Positions 39,679-53,157 of a stretch of 64,000 nt of DNA are shown piece after piece. How positions within the stretch are numbered: position 1 is the first letter of the stretch; the number at the start of each line of letters is the position of its first letter. Below the pieces are notes generated by a model. That model worked only from the letters and a program-made list of their open reading frames with translations. It ran no database searches and was not told the DNA's origin. This DNA comes from an uncultured Sphingomonadales bacterium. Its GTDB lineage: Bacteria; Pseudomonadota; Alphaproteobacteria; Sphingomonadales; Sphingomonadaceae. Made by a program: the position numbers and the translations under genes. The stretch covers positions 1 through 64,000 of the forward strand of contig CAIJLZ010000011.1 of NCBI GenBank assembly GCA_903821605.1, in the 5' to 3' direction.

Positions 39679-39754
39679 TGGTGCCGCCTATAGGATTCGA
39701 ACCTACGACCCCCGCATTACGAATGCGATGCTCTACCAACTGAGCTAAGGCGGC
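39679..39754 (-). tRNA. tRNA-Thr (anticodon CGU)
   Basis: On the minus strand a full cloverleaf can be drawn. The acceptor GCCGCCT pairs with AGGCGGC, the D arm is GCTCAGTTGGTAGAGC, the anticodon arm is TCGCA-TTCGTAA-TGCGG, the variable loop is GGGTC, and the T arm is GTAGG-TTCGAAT-CCTAT. The discriminator is A and the 3' CCA is encoded. The loop reads TT-CGT-AA, giving anticodon CGU, which decodes ACG (Thr). The length is 76 nt including CCA. Confidence 0.96.
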
Positions 39755-39896
39755 TCATGATCATCGCCCGATGGGCAGATCAATATGGGGCTGCGCATAT
39801 CAGCGTCGTTGCGCGGATGCAACCGGGGAAAATGCTTTTGCCTGTCCCGCACCATTTCGGCGCGGAATTGGATGCGCTAGCGGATTAGCTATACGC

Positions 39897-39908
39897 TTGG
39901 TTAACCAA
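39897..39908. promoter_or_regulatory. Perfect palindrome TTGGTTAACCAA upstream of the PAS_5 gene
   Basis: A 12-bp perfect inverted repeat lies 66 bp before the PAS_5 start codon, in a 219-bp interval (39755-39973) that otherwise shows no gene. It contains TTAACC, which resembles the half-sites bound by the cell-cycle regulator CtrA in alphaproteobacteria. A canonical TTAA-N7-TTAA is not present, so a regulator cannot be named. Confidence 0.35.
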
Positions 39909-39973
39909 TGCCTGTCCATAAGCGGGACATGGGCCGGGCCATATCCGGTCGGCCTGCGATGCGATGGTAGACG

Positions 39974-41224
39974 ATGATGGACGATGTATTTGGCAATCGC
40001 GAGGACGGCAATTGGGGGTCCGACACCGGCGATCAGGGAATCGACACGCCCGTCGTCATCGGGCGCGACGAACGCCGGATGCATGTGCGCGCCTATAATT
40101 ATTGGGTGTCACTGCTTGGTGAGCGCACCTTTCCGTCGATCGAAGATCTGGAACCCGCTGATCTCGCCGATTTCGGGCCGAATAGCGTGCTGCTCGATTT
40201 CACCGACAGCACCGAAAACCCCGCCGTTCAATTCCTTGGTGCCAAGCTGCGCGCGGAATGCGGGCTTGGCTATGGCATCGAGACGGTCGCCGATGTGCCG
40301 CGTGGTTCGTTATTATCCCGCCTAACCGACCATTGCCTGCAAATCATGGCCAACCGCGCCCCCGTCGGGTTTGAAGCGGAATTCGTCAACCAGCGCGGCA
40401 ATAACATCCTGTATCGCGGCATTTTGATGCCCTTCTCGCTCGATGACGACAATATCGACTTTATCTATGGCGTCATCAACTGGAAGGAACTGGCCGATGC
40501 CGATCTCGTCCAGCAAATCGGCGCAGAGCTGGATCGCAGCACCGCCGCCCTAGACGCCACTCGACCCGCTACTGATGAGGTGCTGGACCTTGGCACCATG
40601 GCGCGGGTCGCTGCCCCCGATGCCGATCTGGACGACCATCTCGCGGCGGCCCGTGCATCCGCCGACATTGCGCAAGAGGCGGTATGCCGCAGCCGCACCA
40701 CCTTGTACCGCGCGCTTTCGCTCGCGTGGGATTTTGCGCTCTATGCCCGGCAACGGCCCGCTGAATATGCGCTATTGCTCGATCATAGCGGCCTTAAGGT
40801 GCAGCAACGCGCGCCGATGACGGCGGTGGTGAAGCTTGTCTTCGGTGCCGCCTATGACAAAAGCCGCCTCACCGAATTTGCGGCCGTGCTCGATCATGCC
40901 GCCCGGCGCGATATCGGTCTGGGCGAATTGGTGGCGTTGCTCGATGCCAGCGAGGGGGGGATCAAGGCGCTGGTCAAGGCCGAGCGCACGGAGCGGCGCA
41001 GCATGAACCCGGCCGCCGTGCCCACTCCGCCGCGTTACAGTGCGCAGACCGCCCTGCAAAGCCATCAGCCGGTCGCCGTGCTGGATGTCGCAACCGGCAG
41101 CGAAGATGAATTCGTTGTCCTGCTCGGTTGTCGCACCGCCGATGGGCGGTTGGCGCTGCTCTCGCCGGTCGCGGCCGATGCGGCGCTTGTCGGGCGCGTG
41201 ATGAAGGCTATCGACGCACGCTAG
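39974..41224 (+). CDS. PAS_5-type PAS-domain protein
   Basis: A 416-aa cytosolic protein whose N-terminal part (about residues 35-170) fits the alphaproteobacterial PAS_5 family. It shows RRMHVRAYNYWVSLLGER, FPSIEDLEPADLADFGPNSV and LLDFTDSTENPAVQFLGAKL. The middle part is helical (RTTLYRALSLAWDFALYARQ and following), and a short C-terminal region is VAVLDVATGSEDEFVVLLGC. There is no kinase, cyclase or DNA-binding domain, so it is probably a sensor or adaptor acting through protein contacts. Two ATGs begin the frame and the Shine-Dalgarno is weak. A zf-CHCC gene follows 80 bp downstream. Confidence 0.8.
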   Translation: MMDDVFGNREDGNWGSDTGDQGIDTPVVIGRDERRMHVRAYNYWVSLLGERTFPSIEDLEPADLADFGPNSVLLDFTDSTENPAVQFLGAKLRAECGLGYGIETVADVPRGSLLSRLTDHCLQIMANRAPVGFEAEFVNQRGNNILYRGILMPFSLDDDNIDFIYGVINWKELADADLVQQIGAELDRSTAALDATRPATDEVLDLGTMARVAAPDADLDDHLAAARASADIAQEAVCRSRTTLYRALSLAWDFALYARQRPAEYALLLDHSGLKVQQRAPMTAVVKLVFGAAYDKSRLTEFAAVLDHAARRDIGLGELVALLDASEGGIKALVKAERTERRSMNPAAVPTPPRYSAQTALQSHQPVAVLDVATGSEDEFVVLLGCRTADGRLALLSPVAADAALVGRVMKAIDAR

Positions 41225-41304
41225 GGGCAGATAGCGGATTGCGCTTGCCCTGCCGGATTGTTAGAGGCGCTTCATCTCATCCTGAGCCAGCGCGAGGAAC
41301 CCGC

Positions 41305-41514
41305 ATGACCGGCACACAACCCGTCGACGCCCCTGAAACCGTGGTGGTGCAGCATAGCCGGATCGCCTGTGATGGCGCTTCCGATATTCCGGGCGGTGCC
41401 GCACTCGGCCATCCGCGCATCTGGTTGCAGATGGATGAAACGGGCGTCGTCGACTGCCCCTATTGCGACCGGCGCTATGTCCTGGCCGCGGATGCAATCC
41501 CCGACCACCATTGA
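41305..41514 (+). CDS. zf-CHCC zinc-finger protein (NDUFS6-like)
   Basis: A 69-aa protein with the zf-CHCC pattern. The putative zinc ligands are Cys22 (RIACDG), His36 (LGHPRIWLQMDETG), Cys51 and Cys54 (DCPYCDRRYVL). The family is homologous to the mitochondrial complex I subunit NDUFS6 and is widespread in alphaproteobacteria, so an accessory or assembly role for NADH dehydrogenase is plausible. GAGGAA lies about 7 nt before this ATG. The frame is open 177 bp upstream inside the PAS gene, so this internal ATG is used. Confidence 0.9.
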   Translation: MTGTQPVDAPETVVVQHSRIACDGASDIPGGAALGHPRIWLQMDETGVVDCPYCDRRYVLAADAIPDHH

Positions 41515-41528
41515 TCGCGCAGCCCCAG

Positions 41529-41562
41529 CCGGCTGATCAATAATACCGGCTGATCAATAATG
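41529..41562. repeat. 17-bp direct tandem duplication
   Basis: CCGGCTGATCAATAAT occurs at 41529-41544 and again at 41546-41561 with period 17. The second copy contains the stop codon and last codons of the minus-strand gene at 41554-42225, and the first copy lies just beyond it. It looks like a recent small duplication at the gene's 3' end. Confidence 0.85.
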
Positions 41563-42225
41563 CGGGCGGGCGAGGTGGCGCGCTTCCAACAGGTTCCACA
41601 ACCCACGATGCTGGGCGAGCAATTGCTGCGCCCCAAACTGCATCGCGCGTTCAACCGCCGCGTTGCGCGCATAATGATCGGCAAGCGCCAAGGTTTCCGC
41701 CTCGAACGGCAAATGGCACATCACCGGCTCTAAGCCGAAACGCAATGCCGCGCGGTCCAGCACCTCACGCACAGCGCGCCAATCCAGCACCAACGCCAGC
41801 GCCGCCCCCAAAGCACAACCATCGCGGTCGGAGCGCGAGAGAATTTCCAAGGCGTGGCGCTGGGCCGTGACGGTCGTTTCGCTCTCGGCCTGACCGGGAG
41901 TTGAGGGCTGCGGCCCGGCAAGCACCGCCAATCGGGTGATATAGGCCCGCTCGACCGTGAAGCCGCTGCTGGCACGCACCATCCAGTCGCAAACATCGCG
42001 ATCCGTCGCCATCGTCGCCGCAATTTCAACGACGCCCGGCTGTCGCCCATGCAGCACGCAGAGATAATGTATCGCATCAGCCAGATTGCCAACCACGGTG
42101 CGCGCGTCCTGCAATGCCGGGCCACGGACATAGGAGCGGCCCACCGTGCCTTCCAACTCCACCAGCGCCCGAATGGCCGCGCTGGCACGACTGTCGGCGG
42201 CCTGTTGTATCTGGACCTGGTACAT
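41554..42225 (-). CDS. Hypothetical protein (223 aa), unrecognised
   Basis: I do not recognise a characterised family. The 223-aa product has no signal peptide or clear membrane helix and reads as a mostly helical soluble protein. Conserved-looking features are a central AIHYLCVLHGRQPGVVEIAA and a C-terminal FEAETLALADHYARNAAVER block rich in His and aromatic residues, ending LLEARHLARPHY. The start is well supported by GGAGGAGGG four bases before ATG, one of the strongest ribosome-binding sites in the window. A TTGGCG-N18-TATTAT promoter lies upstream. It is transcribed alone, downstream of rpoD on the same strand. Confidence 0.75.
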   Translation of the reverse strand: MYQVQIQQAADSRASAAIRALVELEGTVGRSYVRGPALQDARTVVGNLADAIHYLCVLHGRQPGVVEIAATMATDRDVCDWMVRASSGFTVERAYITRLAVLAGPQPSTPGQAESETTVTAQRHALEILSRSDRDGCALGAALALVLDWRAVREVLDRAALRFGLEPVMCHLPFEAETLALADHYARNAAVERAMQFGAQQLLAQHRGLWNLLEARHLARPHY

Positions 42226-42316
42226 ATCACCCTCCTCCGCGACCCGCGCAGGATTTCCGCGCGATGAAGTGATGGAGGGACAATAAGCGCGCGCAGGTAA
42301 AAATCCGGTTTACAGA

Positions 42317-42346
42317 ATAATAAAATTCTATGGGAAACGGCGCCAA
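42317..42346 (-). promoter_or_regulatory. Candidate sigma-70 promoter of the 223-aa gene
   Basis: On the minus strand TTGGCG (42341-42346) is separated by 18 bp from TATTAT (42317-42322). The -10 matches TATAAT at five of six positions and the -35 matches TTGACA at four of six. It sits in a locally AT-rich patch about 90 bp before the start codon at 42225. This is inference from consensus only. Confidence 0.4.
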
Positions 42347-42386
42347 TATGGTGGACGCGGGCATATCACCGCGCCAATCGATCGGC

Positions 42387-42412
42387 GGGCCCCGCGTCCG
42401 GCGCGGCGGCCC
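42387..42412 (-). terminator. GC-rich hairpin after rpoD
   Basis: An imperfect 10-bp inverted repeat (GGGCCCCGCG at 42387-42396 against CGCGG-C-GGCCC at 42402-42412, with one bulged base) lies 12 bp beyond the rpoD stop. No T tract follows on the minus strand, so it may be an RNA-stabilising 3' hairpin or a weak terminator. Confidence 0.4.
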
Positions 42413-42423
42413 ACCCAATCAGC

Positions 42424-44477
<2,054 letters not shown>

Positions 44478-44481
<4 letters not shown>

Positions 44482-46352
44482 GCCCCCGACCCGGTGTCTT
44501 GCACCAGATCAGCCAGCCGCGTTTCAGCCGCCTGCAACGCCGCCCGCAGGCGCTGCTGCTCGGCAAAGCTGGCTTCGTCCATTGTCGCCGTAAAACGCCT
44601 TCCGGCATCTTCCAGCGCACCAGCGATTTCGGCCCGCTCGGCCAAAGCATCGATCAGTTCCAACAGATCGCGCTGTGCCCGCCCAGACTCCGCCTTGCCA
44701 CGCAAAAAGGAAAAGGCAAGACCCTTGTCGGAACCGGATGTTCCGCCAATGCCATACACTCCCTTTTGCTCCAATATGGTAACGACCCGCTCGGGTTCAA
44801 GCTTTTCCCCTGAAAAAGCAAGGTCGAGCAACGCATGGCGCAGTGCATCATCGCGCTGATCGGCCACCGGCATCGCCGCAATCGCTTCTGCCCGCTCGGG
44901 AATACAGGCCGGATGACGCGCCAAACCTTCTAACACGGCCCGTGTAAAACGCGCCGTGACCCCGCCTTGCGCCAGCGCGAGCGTGGCCGCACCAACCGGT
45001 CTTGGCGCCTGCCAGCCCCCAAACCGACCCGGCGCCCGGCCCGATGGCCCAGCCCGTCCCGTAAAGCCCCGCGCCGGGGCAGGCTGACGCGGTTGCCAGC
45101 CAAAGCGTTCATCGAAGCGGCGGCGATATTCCTCGCGATATTGCTGACGGATGTCGGGATGCTGGATCGCATTGGCCAGTTCATTCAGCCGCTGCTTCAG
45201 CCCGGCACGCTCTTCCGGCGTGGTCAACTGGCCCGCCGCCAGTTCATGAGCCCATAGCCGATTGACCAAGGGTTCGGCCTCTTGCACCAACCGCTCAAAC
45301 GCACCCGCGCCGCCCGCCCGCACCAGATCATCCGGATCTTGCCCTTGCGGCAAGGTCAGGAACTGGAGCGAATGGCCCGGCTGCAACATCGGGAGCGCCC
45401 GATGGGCCGCCCTGATCGCGGCCTTCTGTCCGGCACTATCGCCATCGAAACACAGCATCGGCACCTCGGCGATCCGCCACAGCCGTTCCAGATGCTGTTC
45501 GGTCAGCGCCGTGCCCAGCGGGGCAACGGCATCACCGACCCCGGCCTGCGCCAGCGCAATCACATCCATATAGCCTTCAACCACGATGATCCGGTTGCTC
45601 TTGCGCGCCACCGGCAAGGCCAGGTCGATATTGTAGAGCGTCCGGCCTTTGTCGAACAACGGCGTGTCCGGCGAGTTGAGATATTTGGGCTCGCCATCGC
45701 CAAGGATGCGGCCACCAAAGGCGATCACCCGGCCACGTGCATCGCGAATCGGGATCATCACCCGGCCCCGGAACCGGTCATAGGGTTCCTTGCCCTCGAC
45801 CAGAATCAGCAATCCGGCCTCGATCAGCATCTCGTCGCCGAAACGCGCCAAGGCCGCGCGCAGCTTGCCCCGGCTATCCGGCGCATAGCCGATGGCGAAC
45901 CGTTCAATCGTCGCCCGCGACAGGCCGCGTCGTTCCAGATAGGCGCGCGCTTCTGCCCCGCCCGGCTCGGCCAATTGGGCGCGGAACCAGTCGGCAGCGG
46001 CCGCCATGACATCATGGAGCGAATTGGCCCGCTGCTGCCGCTCAGCCGACTGGCGGTCAAGCGCGGGCACCTCCAGATTGGCGGCGGCCGCCAGTTCCTT
46101 GACCGCATCCATGAACGGCAGGCCGCGCTGATCGGTCATCCAGCGGATCGCATCGCCATGCGCGCCGCAGCCAAAGCAATGGTAAAAGCCCTTGTCGTCG
46201 TTGATCGTGAAGCTCGGCGTCTTCTCGTTATGAAATGGACAACACGCCTTAAACTCGCGCCCGGCCTTGGTGACCTTGACCGTCTTGCCGATCAGGGTGG
46301 ACAAGGTGGTGCGCGCGCGCAACTCGTCGAGAAAGGCGGGCGACAGGCTCAT
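44478..46352 (-). CDS. dnaG: DNA primase DnaG
   Basis: The 624-aa primase synthesises RNA primers at the replication fork. Its domains are the CHC2 zinc finger (ligands Cys38, His41, Cys59 and Cys62 in [12 protein letters not shown] and [12 protein letters not shown]), the TOPRIM core ([27 protein letters not shown]) and the C-terminal helicase-binding region. A Pro/Arg/Gly-rich linker lies around [20 protein letters not shown]. The start [11 protein letters not shown] is four codons inside the open frame. It is translationally coupled to rpoD. Confidence 0.97.
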
Positions 46353-46612
46353 CGCGGCGCGCACTCATGGTTTGGGCGCACTATATTGTTTCCCCCAAGC
46401 CGCGCCTGCACGCGCGAGAGGTCAGAGGTGGGCCAGCCACCGCGCCGTATCCGCCATTGTTCGATCTCTGCCACCACGCCCTCGACATTGCGCAACCCTG
46501 CACCATTAGGAAAGCGCAAAATAGTTAAATCCTGCGCGGCGCAATGCCGGTCGCGTGGCTGAGCTGCGGCCATCAGCAGAGATAGGCAAGTGGCCGGCTC
46601 AATCCGCCAAGC
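46349..46612 (-). pseudogene. Decayed DUF559-like endonuclease-domain fragment
   Basis: Between yqeY and dnaG, and in the same frame as yqeY after its TGA stop, the minus strand reads ...RDRHCAAQDLTILRFPNG and then AGLRNVEGVVAEIEQW. This resembles the C-terminal end of DUF559 (VSR-like) nuclease-domain proteins, where an R-D-x-x-L-A-A-x-G-x-x-V-L-R-F block is followed by a G-V-hydrophobic helix. The catalytic N-terminal part is missing. The residues after it (GWPTSDLSRVQARLGG) look like translated intergenic repeat. The codon ends are not GC-biased as in active genes. A remnant is more likely than a working gene. Confidence 0.4.
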
Positions 46613-47065
46613 TCAAGATAAAGCCGCCTTCACCAGCGCGCTTGCCTTGCTCATGTCGAGGCTCGACGCATGGCGTTCCTTCAATTCGGCCATTACCTTG
46701 CCCATGTCCTTGACCGAACTTGCGCCCAGTTCCGCCTTGATCGCTTCAATCGCGGCGCGGGTTTCGTCTTCGCTCATCTGCGCGGGGAGGAAGCGTTCGA
46801 TCACGGCCACTTCCGCCGCCTCATTCGCTGCCAGTTCCGGGCGGCCGCCTTTTTCGAACATCTCAATCGATTCGCGGCGCTGCTTGATCATTTTCTGCAA
46901 TACTTCGGTGATCAGCACATCGTCGTCGGACGGGGCCTTGCCGGTGCGCGCCTCAATATCGCGATTCTTGATCGCCGCCTGAATCAGGCGGATCGCCGCC
47001 GTGCCCGCTTTGTCGCCGCCCTTCATCGCGGTGACCAGTGCATTCTTGATATCGTCGCGAATCAT
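46613..47065 (-). CDS. GatB/YqeY-domain protein
   Basis: A 150-aa YqeY protein, homologous to the tail domain of the amidotransferase subunit GatB. It has MIRDDIKNALVTAMKGGDK, LIQAAIKNRDIEAR, EVLQKMIKQRRESIEMFEKG and the C-terminal tRNA-binding-like MGKVMAELKERHASSLDMSK. Stand-alone YqeY proteins are uncharacterised but conserved next to dnaG-rpoD. The start is taken at MIRDD; 12 upstream codons are open. It is divergent from carA across 144 bp. Confidence 0.92.
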   Translation of the reverse strand: MIRDDIKNALVTAMKGGDKAGTAAIRLIQAAIKNRDIEARTGKAPSDDDVLITEVLQKMIKQRRESIEMFEKGGRPELAANEAAEVAVIERFLPAQMSEDETRAAIEAIKAELGASSVKDMGKVMAELKERHASSLDMSKASALVKAALS

Positions 47066-47209
47066 GCTGTTGTTTCCATTGCATTCGGGAAAGCGCCTCA
47101 CCTACCCCTTCTGCCCCTACTTTAATAGATTGACGCTTGGGCTCCGTTTCCCTAGGCGGGGGCCTTGCAACATCGCGATGACGAATCTTACCCAAGGAGT
47201 GCCCGCCCC

Positions 47210-48388
47210 ATGGCTGACGCCGCTTATCCGCCTGCGCCTGAAGGAGCGACAGGGGCTATTGTTCTGGCGACGGGGGAAGTCATCTGGGGACGTGGATTCG
47301 GGGCCAAAGGTGCGGCCGTGGGCGAGGTCTGTTTCAACACCGCCATCACCGGCTATCAGGAAATCATGACGGATCCGAGCTATGCCGGACAGGTCATCGC
47401 CTTCACCTTCCCGCACATCGGCAATGTCGGCACCAACCCGGAAGACATTGAAGCCAATAACCCGCACGCGCTCGGCTGCATCGTGCGCGAGGATGTGACC
47501 AACCCGTCCAACTATCGCAATGTCCAGCATTTCGTGGAATGGATGACGGCCAATGGGCGCATCGGCATCGCCGGTATCGACACCCGTGCGCTCACCCGCC
47601 GCATCCGCGAGCAGGGCGCGCCCAATGGCGTGATCGCCCATGCGCCCGATGGCCAATTCGACCTGCCCGCACTTCATGCCATGGCCAAGGCGTGGCCGGG
47701 GCTGGAAGGCATGGATCTCGCCAAGCCGGTCAGCACGCTCCAGACCTATGACTGGGACGACGGCCTGTGGACCCGTGGCGCAGGCTATGCCGCCCATAGC
47801 GCCAAGCCGAACGGCCCGAAGGTCGTGGCCATGGACTTCGGCGTGAAGCGCAACATTCTGCGCAACCTTGTCGATGCCGGCGCGCGCGTGACAGTCGTCC
47901 CCGCGACCGCAACAATCGACGACATCATGGCCCACAATCCCGATGGGCTATTCCTGTCCAATGGTCCGGGCGATCCTGCCGCCACCGGGGCTTATGCCGT
48001 GCCGGTGATCCGGCAATGGCTGGCCACCGGCAAGCCGCTGTTCGGCATCTGCCTTGGCCATCAGATGCTCGGCATCGCGGTCGGCGCGGAAACATCCAAG
48101 ATGCACCAAGGCCATCGCGGTGCGAACCACCCGGTGAAGCGCCTTGAAGATGGCCGTGTCGAAATCACCAGCATGAACCACGGCTTTGCCGTCAACGCCG
48201 CCACCCTGCCGTCTAATACCCGCGAGACTCATGTCTCGCTGTTCGACGGGTCGAATTGTGGCTTCGAGTTGACCGACAAGCCCGCGTTCAGCGTCCAATA
48301 CCATCCCGAAGCGTCCCCCGGCCCGCAGGACAGCCATTATCTGTTCGAGAAGTTCGTGGGGATGATGACTGGCGAGAGTGTGAAGTAA
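47210..48388 (+). CDS. carA: Carbamoyl-phosphate synthase small (glutaminase) subunit
   Basis: CarA hydrolyses glutamine and channels ammonia to CarB for pyrimidine and arginine synthesis. The 392-aa protein has the N-terminal CPSase_sm domain ([20 protein letters not shown]) and a C-terminal class I glutamine amidotransferase. The catalytic Cys is in [11 protein letters not shown] and the His/Glu pair in [17 protein letters not shown] at 47194-47199 lies 10 nt before the ATG, which selects it over an upstream in-frame ATG at 47165. carB starts 5 bp after the stop. Confidence 0.97.
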   Translation: MADAAYPPAPEGATGAIVLATGEVIWGRGFGAKGAAVGEVCFNTAITGYQEIMTDPSYAGQVIAFTFPHIGNVGTNPEDIEANNPHALGCIVREDVTNPSNYRNVQHFVEWMTANGRIGIAGIDTRALTRRIREQGAPNGVIAHAPDGQFDLPALHAMAKAWPGLEGMDLAKPVSTLQTYDWDDGLWTRGAGYAAHSAKPNGPKVVAMDFGVKRNILRNLVDAGARVTVVPATATIDDIMAHNPDGLFLSNGPGDPAATGAYAVPVIRQWLATGKPLFGICLGHQMLGIAVGAETSKMHQGHRGANHPVKRLEDGRVEITSMNHGFAVNAATLPSNTRETHVSLFDGSNCGFELTDKPAFSVQYHPEASPGPQDSHYLFEKFVGMMTGESVK

Positions 48389-48392
48389 GAAC

Positions 48393-51710
<3,318 letters not shown>

Positions 51711-51751
51711 GAGCGGATACGAAGTTCTTTCCCGACATCACAATTGGGTAT

Positions 51752-51772
51752 GACGCCCCCTGTCGGGGCGTC
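51752..51772 (+). terminator. Hairpin between carB and greA
   Basis: A perfect 8-bp inverted repeat GACGCCCC-CTGTC-GGGGCGTC lies 41 bp after carB. A run of four T follows only after about nine more bases (51782-51785), just before greA, so it may attenuate rather than fully terminate carAB transcription. Confidence 0.45.
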
Positions 51773-51804
51773 GCGGGAGGGTTTTGACGAAAGGTTTGTG
51801 TTCG

Positions 51805-52284
51805 ATGGCGTCTCCTGAAAAAATGCCGATGCTGGAAGAGGGCTATCGCATGATCGCTGAGGAGCTGACGCGCCTCAAGATGATCGAGCGCCCGGCGGTG
51901 ATCGACGCAATCGAGGAAGCGCGCGCCCATGGCGACCTTTCGGAAAACGCGGAATATCATGCGGCCAAGGAACGCCAAGGCCAAATCGAGGCGACGATTG
52001 CCGATCTCGATGATCGCATGGCCCGCGCCATGGTGGTCGATCCCAAGTCGCTGTCGGGTGACAAGATCGTCTTTGCGGCGACCGTGACCCTGATCGATGA
52101 GGACGATAAGTCCGTGACCTACCAACTCGTCGGCCAGATGGAAGCCGATGCCAAGCGTGGGCGCATCTCCTATAACAGCCCGCTTGGCCGCGCGCTCATC
52201 GGCAAGAAGGTCGGCGACGAAATTGAAGTGACCGTGCCATCGGGCGACCGCTGGTATGAAGTCGCGAAGATCGAGTTTATCTGA
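51805..52284 (+). CDS. greA: Transcription elongation factor GreA
   Basis: GreA reactivates backtracked RNA polymerase by stimulating transcript cleavage. The 159-aa product has the N-terminal coiled coil ([20 protein letters not shown]) with acidic tip [17 protein letters not shown] and a C-terminal FKBP-like domain ([20 protein letters not shown]). AAAGG lies about 11 nt before the ATG; a TTG seven codons upstream is also in frame. Its TGA overlaps the pgl ATG (TGATG). A paralogue greB lies at the right edge of the window. Confidence 0.95.
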   Translation: MASPEKMPMLEEGYRMIAEELTRLKMIERPAVIDAIEEARAHGDLSENAEYHAAKERQGQIEATIADLDDRMARAMVVDPKSLSGDKIVFAATVTLIDEDDKSVTYQLVGQMEADAKRGRISYNSPLGRALIGKKVGDEIEVTVPSGDRWYEVAKIEFI

Positions 52285-52985
52285 TGATCGAAGCGGAATG
52301 GTGGGACTATGAGTCCGCATCCGAACTCGCTGATGCGGTGGCGGGCGATGTCGGCTTCATCATCGAAAGCGCGCTCGATGCCCGTGGTGATGCAGTCATT
52401 GCCGTCCCGGTCGACGATGTGTCGATGCCGATCCTCGAAAAGCTCGCCAAGCAGAAGCTGAAATGGAAGAACGTCACGATCTTCCCAACCGACGACCGGC
52501 TGGTCTCGGTCAGCGATCCGCTCGCCAAGGTCACGCCGCTGGCCAAGCTGTTCCTGCCCCTTGGCGCGCGCGTGATGCCGCTGGGTAGCGAGAACGCGGA
52601 TCACAAGGCTGCCGGCAAAGCCGCCGATGCCCGGTTGCAAGACCTGCATTGGCCGCCCGATCTGATCTGGCTCGGGATCGGTAGCGACGGCCACACCGCC
52701 GCCATCTATCCCGGCCCCGATATGGACGAAGCGCTGAACGGCCCGAAGGAACGGCGCGCGCTGGGCGTGAAGCCGGACCCGATGCCGCAGGATGCGCCCG
52801 TCGCCCGTGCATCGCTCACCCGCGCGGCGATTGCCTCGGCCCGCTCGCTGATGATCGTCACCCGTGGCGATGATCGCAAGTCGCTGCTTGAACAGGCGAT
52901 TGAAGACGGCATTTCGTCACCGCTCGCGGTGGGCCGGGTGCTGGCGGACCTTGAACAGCCCATCGATATCCATTGGTGTGCCTAA
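52284..52985 (+). CDS. pgl: 6-phosphogluconolactonase
   Basis: A 233-aa DevB/NagB-superfamily lactonase that hydrolyses 6-phosphogluconolactone in the oxidative pentose phosphate and Entner-Doudoroff pathways. Diagnostic motifs are FPTDDRLVSVSDPLAK and the active-site LGIGSDGHTAAIYPG. Zwf and edd are not nearby; instead pgl is translationally coupled to greA, an unusual partner. It is followed by a palindromic element before parE. Confidence 0.9.
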   Translation: MIEAEWWDYESASELADAVAGDVGFIIESALDARGDAVIAVPVDDVSMPILEKLAKQKLKWKNVTIFPTDDRLVSVSDPLAKVTPLAKLFLPLGARVMPLGSENADHKAAGKAADARLQDLHWPPDLIWLGIGSDGHTAAIYPGPDMDEALNGPKERRALGVKPDPMPQDAPVARASLTRAAIASARSLMIVTRGDDRKSLLEQAIEDGISSPLAVGRVLADLEQPIDIHWCA

Positions 52986-53052
52986 AGTCGGGTAAGACGA
53001 AGGCCGGGTCAAACCACCCGGCCACCCGCCACCAATAAGCCCGCCCCGCGCC

Positions 53053-53073
53053 ATCCCGGACTTGATCCGGGAT
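53053..53073. repeat. Palindromic intergenic element ATCCCGGA...TCCGGGAT
   Basis: A perfect 8-bp stem (ATCCCGGA, loop CTTGA, TCCGGGAT) lies 68 bp after pgl and about 85 bp before parE. It may terminate the greA-pgl transcript in part, but no T tract follows. Similar CCCGGA-x5-TCCGGG hairpins are frequent intergenic repeats in alphaproteobacteria, to my knowledge. Confidence 0.6.
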
Positions 53074-53157
53074 CAATCCGCGCATCGCCGCTGTTTCCCT
53101 CAATTTCCGCGCCATCTCCCCTTGCGCGTCGAACATTGCACCCGCTATGCATCGACT

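Noticed and set aside
45282-46562. A 426-aa open frame antisense to dnaG
   Set aside because: Same cause; dnaG zinc-finger and TOPRIM motifs lie on the minus strand.
47130-47158. TTGACG upstream of carA as a promoter
   Set aside because: No acceptable -10 lies 16-18 bp downstream (TAGGCG), so it was not listed as a feature.
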